From positions 1 to 64,000 of IMG/VR virus record IMGVR_UViG_3300042261_000033: a stretch of 64,000 bases of DNA; one strand, given 5' to 3'. A model generated the notes under the pieces. That model had not been told where the DNA came from and did no database searches. It saw only the letters and a list, made by a program, of their open reading frames with translations. A program made the position numbers and the translations under genes. Positions 6,379-14,500 of this stretch are shown in pieces (the stretch's first letter is position 1; every line of letters starts with the position of its first letter). The stretch is from a virus.

Positions 6379-7152
6379 ATGACAGAAGAAAAACGCAACA
6401 GTGTATTCATTGCCACGCCAATGTATGGTGGCCTGTGCAATGGCCTGTACACAATGGGCATGATGCAAGCATCTCAGGTGTTCGCAACCAACAACACCCT
6501 GATGTACTTTGCATTCACGCAGAACGAGTCTTTGATCACCCGTGGTCGCAACTCTCTTGCCAATGATTTTCTTGGCACTGACTGCACCCACCTGATGTTC
6601 ATCGATGCTGACATTGGCTTCAATCCGAACGATATCATTCACATGATTGCTGCAGACAAAGATATTATCTGCGGCATTTATCCAAAGAAAGAGATCGATT
6701 GGTGCCGCGTTAAGGAAGCTGTTGAACATGGCGTTGAAGCTAACGAGCTGCATGATCACACCGGTTCTTTTGTGGTTAACTTTGCCGGCGGCGCTAAGTC
6801 GGTAGATGTAAAGCTCAACACCCCGTTTGAGATTGAGAACGGCGGCACAGGCTTCATGCTGATCAAGCGTAGCGTGTTTGAAGGTCTGGCTGACAAGGTG
6901 CCAGAGTACAAGAGCGATATGTTCACGGCAGTGCAAGCTGAAGATCCAAACTTCAAGCCGCCAATGATCAAGGAGTTCTTTGCCACCAGCATCTGCGAAG
7001 AGTCAGGCAATCGTCTGCTGTCTGAGGATTACCATTTCTGCAAGATCGCCCGTAAGAATGGCATTCAGATATGGGCTGCGCCTTGGGTTCAGCTGACCCA
7101 CTGCGGCACATACAATTTCTCTGGTCAGCTGGCTAGAGCGGCAGTAAAATAA
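6379..7152 (+). CDS. Glycosyltransferase, GT-A type
   Basis: The 257-residue protein begins with a Rossmann-like strand (VFIATPMYGGLC) and has a metal-binding DxD in HLMFIDADIGFNP (D76, D78), then a turn CGIYPKK typical of phage glycosyltransferases. GT-A enzymes transfer a sugar from a nucleotide-sugar donor held by Mn or Mg at the DxD. A conserved GGTGFMLIKRSVF block and an SEDYHFC segment near residue 210 fit acceptor and catalytic regions. The target may be phage DNA, a virion protein or the host surface; none can be chosen from sequence. It ends the first part of the plus operon. Confidence 0.8.
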   Translation: MTEEKRNSVFIATPMYGGLCNGLYTMGMMQASQVFATNNTLMYFAFTQNESLITRGRNSLANDFLGTDCTHLMFIDADIGFNPNDIIHMIAADKDIICGIYPKKEIDWCRVKEAVEHGVEANELHDHTGSFVVNFAGGAKSVDVKLNTPFEIENGGTGFMLIKRSVFEGLADKVPEYKSDMFTAVQAEDPNFKPPMIKEFFATSICEESGNRLLSEDYHFCKIARKNGIQIWAAPWVQLTHCGTYNFSGQLARAAVK

Positions 7153-7156
7153 ATTT

Positions 7157-7290
7157 GGGGGTGATTCATAAAGTGCGTGTTAGTAGCCCTGTAGATGCAA
7201 ACGCATGCATTCTCCAATCAGCACCCCCTTAGTTGATAGCGCTGATTGGTTCCGGTAGCCAGACGAGGGGCTGGCAATCTACATATCCCC
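7157..7290 (+). ncRNA. Structured leader element B, pseudoknot topology
   Basis: GGGGGTG (7157-7163) pairs perfectly with CACCCCC (7222-7228), a 72-nt span. CCAATCAGC (7214-7222), abutting the second arm, pairs perfectly with GCTGATTGG (7241-7249), which makes an H-type pseudoknot or two mutually exclusive hairpins. A further hairpin joins GCCAG and CTGGC with flanking GTAG and CTAC (7255-7284). Inside the first span ATGC/GCAT or TGCGT/ACGCA can pair. The element fills the gap between the glycosyltransferase and the gene at 7314, so it probably acts as a 5' leader or processing site. Topology and span match element A at 1701-1811. Confidence 0.5.
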
Positions 7291-7313
7291 TCAACCCACC
7301 CACAGGAGGCTAA

Positions 7314-7691
7314 ATGATTAGACGCAAAACGCACGCAATCATCGCTCAGAGCGTTGATTTACTCAATTCCTTACTTGGGTATTCCCAACATATTCCAGAC
7401 GCTCCTGTGACGCGTATACATCGTTTAAATGACAAGCCTGCGCCAAAGTCTTCACCGTCCCAGAAAGCCGAGTACCCGAACTACAAGAATGCAGTGCTTG
7501 ATTTCATACTGCGAAATCCTCGCTGCGGTGCAAAAGAAATTTCTGCTGGCTTAAGTATTCCGCACGCATCGGTTCAGACTATCCTTACGAAAGCAGCCAT
7601 CAGTAAAGATGTGTTGCGTCAGGCGCTACATGAGAAGCGCGGATGCCGACCAATTTATGTGTACTGGATAGATGATGAAAGACCTAAGTGA
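7314..7691 (+). CDS. Winged-helix DNA-binding protein
   Basis: After a basic linker (residues 1-60), residues 62-105 read VLDFILRNPRCGAKEISAGL then SIPHASVQTILTKA, a helix-turn-helix of the winged type in which the second helix would recognise DNA, followed by a strand-rich wing (CRPIYVYWI). The AGGAGGCTAA start block precedes the ATG. Right after the structured leader, it may regulate late or early switching. It is fold-level assignment only. Confidence 0.65.
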   Translation: MIRRKTHAIIAQSVDLLNSLLGYSQHIPDAPVTRIHRLNDKPAPKSSPSQKAEYPNYKNAVLDFILRNPRCGAKEISAGLSIPHASVQTILTKAAISKDVLRQALHEKRGCRPIYVYWIDDERPK

Positions 7692-7776
7692 CGAGAAAAT
7701 CGCAGAGATTTGGCACCAGTCTGGTGGCCATCTTTATAAGTTCGCTAAGTTACTAAGAGATTACCTATGCCAGTAG
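7675..7776 (+). CDS. Very small protein (33 aa)
   Basis: The frame MKDLSDEKIAEIWHQSGGHL runs 33 codons to a TAG at 7774-7776. It overlaps the end of the upstream gene by 17 bases and the start of the next by 10, fitting the compact coupled style of this operon. Tiny proteins with the pattern D-E-x-I-x-E-I-W are often annotated in phages without function. The upstream GGAT is a weak ribosome site, so the call is moderate. Confidence 0.5.
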   Translation: MKDLSDEKIAEIWHQSGGHLYKFAKLLRDYLCQ

Positions 7777-8039
7777 AAGACCACGAAGTACATGACAAGG
7801 TTCGTATCCAGTCGGATACACCTTATGGATGTCACAGCAGAAAAGAATTTACCAGCGGCTATTACGCGCCGGACAGGATATACCGACCGAACGGGACGTA
7901 CTACACAGTATTGGCGTTCGTTGAACACACAACATCAAAATCATGCAGAAGCTTTTACCTGTGGGACACAGACCCACGATGCAAGGGTTGCACTGCAGCA
8001 AAAGACATTGATTACCAGCTCAGGATGACATCGCTATGA
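7767..8039 (+). CDS. Small hypothetical protein with C-terminal cysteines
   Basis: The 90-residue protein ends with DPRCKGCTAAKDIDYQLRM, a CxxC-containing pattern that recurs in small phage proteins of unknown function. The N-terminal part is polar. A metal site would need more cysteines or histidines; C22, C59, C72 and C75 are available. It overlaps its neighbours at both ends (ATGA with the downstream frame). Confidence 0.6.
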   Translation: MPVEDHEVHDKVRIQSDTPYGCHSRKEFTSGYYAPDRIYRPNGTYYTVLAFVEHTTSKSCRSFYLWDTDPRCKGCTAAKDIDYQLRMTSL

Positions 8040-8104
8040 CCAGTGGGCTGAGTGTTTACCTTGAGAAATTTACTGTACAATCCGCGCCTCAAAAGGAGGT
8101 GCCA

Positions 8105-8272
8105 GTGAAGAACTTAAAACAAATAGCACAGGCTGCAGTACGCGCACACAAAGAAGGCGACAAGGAATTTCTTAATGAAACTCTGTGTGCAATGGACATC
8201 GAACTACAACGACTGAAAGACCGTGAATGCGCAGAACGCATGGAGCGGGAGCAGACGCGCAGTGAAGATTGA
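8105..8272 (+). CDS. Small helical protein (55 aa)
   Basis: A GTG start at 8105 has a near-perfect AAGGAGGT five bases upstream and gives a 55-residue helical, charged protein (KNLKQIAQAAVRAHKEGDKE). The same frame is open to an ATG at 8036 that overlaps the upstream stop as ATGA, so a 78-residue form may also be made. The internal ribosome site is the stronger signal. No function recognised. Confidence 0.55.
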   Translation: MKNLKQIAQAAVRAHKEGDKEFLNETLCAMDIELQRLKDRECAERMEREQTRSED

Positions 8273-8576
8273 ACAGTGGTATCGCATACTGCAGGAGCAT
8301 GGCTGCATCATCTGCGTGATTGAAGGCCGGGGTAAAAGCCCTAGCGATATGCACCACATACTGAAAGCCGGAAGAAGGGTGGATGATTTTCATACCATCC
8401 CCCTTTGCTTCCATCATCATCGGTCAGGAATCAATACGCCTGACGTTGTGAGCCGACATCCTTGGCGCAGGGAATTCGAGAAGCGCTACGGATCCGAATG
8501 GGATCTATTCGAGCGCCTCAAGGAATCACTGGTTGAGACCCAGCTTCTCAGCGACCTCGACTCCCTTCCGAGCTAA
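8262..8576 (+). CDS. Ref-like (RecA-dependent) HNH nuclease
   Basis: The protein contains CIICVIEGR, then MHHILKAGRRVDDFHTIPLC and FHHHRSGI, followed by VSRHPWRREFEKRYGSEWDL. This is the pattern of phage P1 Ref and related HNH proteins, in which paired Cys and His hold the beta-beta-alpha metal fold and the enzyme nicks DNA at RecA-made displacement loops. The start is placed at the GTG at 8262, which overlaps the end of the upstream gene; a GTG at 8223 is possible. Its last 51 bases overlap the 3' end of the giant gene on the other strand. It completes the recombination set of this operon. Confidence 0.7.
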   Translation: MKIEQWYRILQEHGCIICVIEGRGKSPSDMHHILKAGRRVDDFHTIPLCFHHHRSGINTPDVVSRHPWRREFEKRYGSEWDLFERLKESLVETQLLSDLDSLPS

Positions 8577-11500
8577 GTTCGCCTTGATGGCCTTGTACTT
8601 GTTAATCAGATCACGCTTCTGGTCTGCGGTGATGTTAGTCGCATCCTGAATACGCTTGATCTCATTGTTAAGCTTGGTCATCTCATCGGATATCTTGGCC
8701 AGAGGAGCGCGAGCGATCATTGCTTTCTTCTTCTCTGGATCTGCCAAGAAGTCATGGATCTCCTGCGCATTGCCAGTCTTCTTCAGATCATTGAACTCGG
8801 TGTAAGCCTGAGTTGCATTGCTCTGCAGATCATAGAAGGTTGCGACAGACCGGTTAACCGTTGGATCAGTCATGAACGAACGGATGAACGGCATGTCTTC
8901 CAGATTGCGGGTTGGCTTCTCTTTGCCTGTCACGCCGTTGATCACAGCGTCACCCAGTTCAAACGAGAACGATCCAAGCTGGGCAAAGTAACCGCTCATC
9001 AGGTGATCGATCTTCGCAGGCGATAGACCTATTCCATCCAGACCAATGTTGCTCAGCATCTTGGCTGTCTCTGAAGCGCGAGCGCCACGCATTGCCACGG
9101 GCTTGCCTTGATCGCCCATGCCTTCGATAGGACGACCAGTGAAGAACGAGTGGTTCGTGATAGTTTCGATGATTGGGTTGAATGCCTGCGGGATTGGATT
9201 GCCGCTGGCTGGCAGGTTGTGGATTAGGCCGGTCTTGTACGAGGCCAGTAGTTCTTTACCCGTTGAATCATTATTTAGGTAACGGATGAAAGCTTCAGGC
9301 ATCGTCTTGAACAGGAAGCCCAATTCGAATGGCACAGGAACAGTGATGAACGACTTCTTGGTTGGATCAGTCGAAGACGGAACAGGGATCAGCCAGTTGC
9401 CATCCTTCTCATAATCAGGAACTTCGTCGTAGTCCTTATCGCCTGAGTACATCATTGCGTAAGCAATCGTGCAGGCCGTCATCATCATTGCGCGTGAGGC
9501 AAATATACGGCGAGCTGCAGCAGCTTCTTCAGGGTTCAGGCCATGACCAGTCATAGCGCGATACACGGTATCCAAGCTGGTGATCTGCGCAGACAGGAAT
9601 GGAATCATCTGACGCAGGTTAGCCATCACTGGCGAGTTACCTTGTACTGCGAAGTTGATTGACTCGCGAGCCTTGAACACAGCGGTGTCACGCGCACGTT
9701 CGTGCGACATGCCGTCAGCAATAGCCTTCTTGTAAGCGGCCTTGTAGATGGCAACACGGGTTGCGGCATCAGACGCTTCATGGATATGCATTGCCTTGTT
9801 AATGGCTTTGTCAATGAAGCTTGGCTTACGGTTGCTTTCTTTGCCGACCGAATCCAGATACTCATGGATGTTCATGGTGTTGCCGTACTCACCGATAACG
9901 CCATGTGCCGACAGGATGTTAACCACTTCGCGGTCGCGGCCAAGGGTCAGGTTCACGAACTCTTTGGCTGCATGCAACGGGGTAACCATTACGTCAGTAA
10001 CCATAGAGGCGTGGATCGGGTCACGAATAAGCTGCTTGACCCAGAACATTGGGTTAAGCAATGCACCCCAGCGCAGAGCCTTAGTCGTTGCGCCAAAGGC
10101 CTTCATGATCGGACCCATCTGGTAGCTCATCGACTGGAATGCAGCAACAGACAGTTCGTCTTCTGCGTATACAGTAATCTCTTTGCCGTCGCGACGATAG
10201 CGCAGGTTAGCGCGTGGGTCAGTCTTATTGACTTCAAAGGCTGCACCGACAGAAGCCAGTTGTTCAGCAGCTGCTGCACGGGTCTGGTTCTCAAACGCCA
10301 GAGCAGTCATCTTTGCGTACTGCTTGTTAACGTTTTCCCAAATGTTAACGATATGCTCGCCGCCTTCCAGACGCTTCATCTTAGGTGTGGACTTAGCGCC
10401 TACACCGCCACGGAAGCCGAATACAGCGTTCTCATCCAAGTCTTCAGCCGACTTGAACAGAGGGACGTAGTGATCCTTAGCTAGATATTCAGCTGCAGTC
10501 TTTTCATTCAGCAGGCCGACGTCTTTCCACAGGCGAACCAGACCGTGGTTCACTTCCTTCCAGATGTTCAGAACTTCACGGACTTGAGGGATGGTGTTGT
10601 ACAAGTGTTCTGCGTAAGCAATCTGCTCAGGAGTGACAACCTTCTCACGGTTGATCTTCTGTTGCGCACGGCCTTCGCTTGCCTGCAGACGAGCTTCCTT
10701 CTCAAGCTTCTTGGCCTTGGCCATCAGCTTAAAGGACTTGGCCGTCTTGCCTTCTTTGGAAAGCTTTGTGGCCTCTTCCTTCATCTGGGCTGCTCGTTCC
10801 ATATCCACCGCTGCGGCAGCAACCATGCGACGACCTTCCTCGCGGATGGCTTCGTCTTCCTGCATGATGTCCTTACCACGTAAAGCACGGGCAACTTCGC
10901 CAACCAGCAGTCTGCCGTTCATGCCTTGCTCTACGCAGATTGGATGCGTATCAAGCTGGTCTGCGATGATCTGGCCACGAGCCAGATTGTTTTCGCTTTG
11001 CTGAATAATGACTGTGCCATCAGTATTCAGGACTGGAATGCCAGACTGCATGCCGTTACGAATCAGGTTAATGTTCTGGTCTTTGGCATGGTTCAGGTAG
11101 TCAACACGCAGCTTGCCATCGGCATCCATCTTGGCCAGCTTGTTAAGCTTGGCGGTAAGGCCAGCAGACTTGTCGATGTACTTAACACGTTGCTCAGTAC
11201 GCCAATCAGAACTCTTGATGGCGCCATACATGTTGTTGACAGTCTGGATAACGGCTTTGCCGCCAGTGGCCTCATCAGTCAGCTTGGTGTTGTTTAGCTT
11301 GCGCTTGCTGTAGCGGATGTCGCCTGTCTCGTTGTACGTGCCAACATTGCCAACAGCAGACTTGATCTGGTTGGGGCTGTAAACTGCCAAGTTCTTACGG
11401 CCAGCTTCATTGATATAGAAACTGTCAAAGCCTGCGTTACGAATTGCTTCTTGTACGGCCTCCGTCTCGATGACTTCCCAGCTGCCAGCGCCTGCTTTAT

Positions 11501-14500
11501 TGGCAAACAGCTTTGCTGACGTCATCGTGTCGATGTCGTTGCCGCGCTCTTGAGAGTCTAGCGCCATCTGAATACCAACCCGTTGCAGATGCTTTGGATT
11601 GTCGTAGTCGAATGGATTCTCTGCCCGTACATATACAGGCATGATGTTCGCATTGCTGGCAATGTTGTCGCGGATCATCGGTTCAATGATCATGCGCAGA
11701 GGGCGGTACGCACCGCTGATGTCGTCCTTGTATTTCTCAATCAGGTCCTTACCGGCCTGTTTGGTGATCGACTCATCTTTCACCAAACTGCGAACAGCTT
11801 CATTAACCAGCTTGCGCTTCTCAGCTTCTGACAGGCTGTCGTAGTACTCGGCAACCATATAGTCAGAAGACAGCTCAGAGAAGTCTTCTGCGAACTTAGG
11901 GTCATCGGTAACGAAGATGGCGCCAGCTTGTTTAGGCTTGAACTCAGTGATGTCACGAGCCGTGCCGTGGTACATGATCTTTGGCTTGCCGCTATCGTCG
12001 ACAATCTTCGAGTTGCCGAACCAACGCTTGAAGTTGGTGTTGCGCTGAACGGCAGGGGCTAACTCCTCTGCTTTGCGCAGGCTGTAACGGATGTCCGATT
12101 CGTACTTGCTCGGACGTTGATTAAACGCTGACTTGATCTGCTGATTGTAAAGTGCTGCATATGTGTCGTAGCCACGTTCTTTAGCAAAGATGCCGTCGTA
12201 GCCAAGCTCACGAAGCTTGCTTGCAAACAGCCCGTCATTAACGATTCTGTAGACTGGATCGCTCCAATTAAGATCGGTAAGGCCAAAGTCTTCCATTCGA
12301 AGGCCAAGCTTAGACATGACGCGAGTGAACCCGCTTTGGCCAATGGTCTTGTCCAAGTCCTGTTCAATTATCAATGGATTCTTGATGGAAAGGAACGCTG
12401 GGTAAATAGCGGTCTCTTTAGCATAAGCCTCTGCCAGTGCTGGATCTTTTGCAAACCAGATTGGCTTGTCTTCATTGAATACTGCGATTCCACCAACCTC
12501 TGACACATCAGAATCTTCTTGATCTGTGCCGTGGTAAACCTGCATTGGCTTACCATCTTCGGTTGTCACTTGACTTCCTTCAAACCATTCTTTGAACTCA
12601 GGAGTCTGCGGTGCGCGTAGGCTGAACTTGGCAATAGGAATAACCTTCTTGCCTTCGCCAAACTTGCTTTGATCCTGAATGACAACGGTGTCGCCATCAC
12701 GCTTAGGATCGTAGTCAACAAAGAAGCCATTGTACTTAGCAGCAGCTTCTTCTGGCTTGGTTGTTCTGTCCTTGTTGGTCAGGCCAACAATCATGCCAAC
12801 GCCGTCTTCACGCTTCGGATCAAGGAAGCGAGCATCGTAGTTGTCACCGTCCCAGACTTGGAAACGCTGGCCGGTCTTCTCATCAACCACGAACTTCGGC
12901 ATGCTGTTACGGTCAGTGAACGCCATAGCAACGTTGAAGCCGTTGTTCATGCGCTTGACCATGTTGTCCCAGTTGCTGTGCTGGTTGTACACAGACTTGC
13001 CGTTAACCGTCTGCGACACACCGGTCGAGCTGTATGTCAGGTGATGGTTAGGTGCAATCGAATTGGTTGGCAGCTTGGTGTAGTCATAGAACATGATGTC
13101 AGGGAATGAATTGATGATTCCCTTAAACACGTTAGGCGGGAAGTCGCTTGTTACGTTCAAGCGGACTGCGCCCTTGTAATCGTTCTTATCTGCCCAGTTT
13201 TGCAGCGACTGAATCTCTGAATGCAGGATGATGGCAAAGGCTTCTGGATTCTGTACGAACGCTTCAGTCTTCAGGTACTGCGACAGGCGTGGGCCTTGAC
13301 GGAATTGACCCTTGCCGCCATACAGTTCGTTCTGACCAGACGTCTCGCCAAGGCACAGACCTTCGCAGATAGCCGACTTAGGACAGGTGGACAGATTCTT
13401 CTCGTTGATCTTCTGCGCAGAGGCCAAGCCAAGACCCATCGATGCAACGCTCTTGCCTTCATAGGTCAAGCCATAGTCGCCAACACGGGTCTTCTCAAGC
13501 TTGCCATTCTCAGACAGCAGGGTCGTGATGTTGTGCATCTGCTTCAGAACTAGCTTGGCTTCTTTCTTCAGAGCCTTCTTGTCTTTGGAGCTGGCGCTTG
13601 CGTACAGGTCTGTTGCCTCCTGAACCCTGCGCTCAAGGTCTGTGAACTTTGTGTCTTGCGACAAAGCTCTTGCACGAGGAGCGTCCAGCGTGAACAGCTT
13701 GGTCATCTTCATCTTATTGAAGAACGACTGACCTTCTGCCAATGGAATAAAGAAGTCTTTACGACCGTCTTCAAACTCCTGATCCAGTTGCAGCATGGCG
13801 GGATCAACATGAACCATTACGTTCGCGCCTTCCATAGGCGTGTCGATATTGCCCGGCTTGGCCATGACATTCTGGCCTGCGGATTCGTTCGTCAGGTAGA
13901 TGCGGGTTGCTTCTGGCGTTGCTCCAACCAGCTTCTTGTCGCGCAGGATCTGGCGAGCGAGAGCGTTCGTGGTTGGAACGTACAGGGTAACCGTGCCGTT
14001 CTTGTTTACTGGAATACCAAGGATCGGGTGATTGCCTTGTGCGTCTGTGCCAAAAGCTTCGCCTGCGTACTTGCCAGTCTTCTTGATGGCGTACTTCGGC
14101 ATATCGGTTGGAACATCAACGCGGCCTTCAGAAAGGTACGGGTTCTCACCGGTCTTTTCTTCGTACTTCTCTGCCATCTTCTTGGCAAAAGGAGTGGCCT
14201 TCCAGTTGTTTGTCTTGGCTGCGTTAGCTGGGTATTCCTTGGCTTCTTCCTTCAGGCTGTACTTCTCGCCTTCTTGGCGTTGACGCATGATCTTAACTGC
14301 AGCGGGTCGTATCTCATTGAGGTACGTCATCATCGCATCTTTGTCGCCAGCAGCCTTAAGTCTATCGGTAATTCCTTCAACGACTTTATCAATAGCGTTC
14401 CAAGCTCTCTGAGATAGAACGTTACCATTGTAATCGGCATTGTTCTTCACAAGAGAATTTGCAACACGCCCAATGCCATCGGCAATAATTCCTTCACGGG

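Noticed and set aside
9702-10484. 260-codon plus-strand frame inside the giant gene
   Set aside because: Antisense shadow: composition follows the complement of a protein with clear domains, and no ribosome site is present.
13656-14417. 253-codon plus-strand frame inside the giant gene
   Set aside because: Antisense shadow of a strongly supported minus-strand gene; the translated product has no protein-like pattern.
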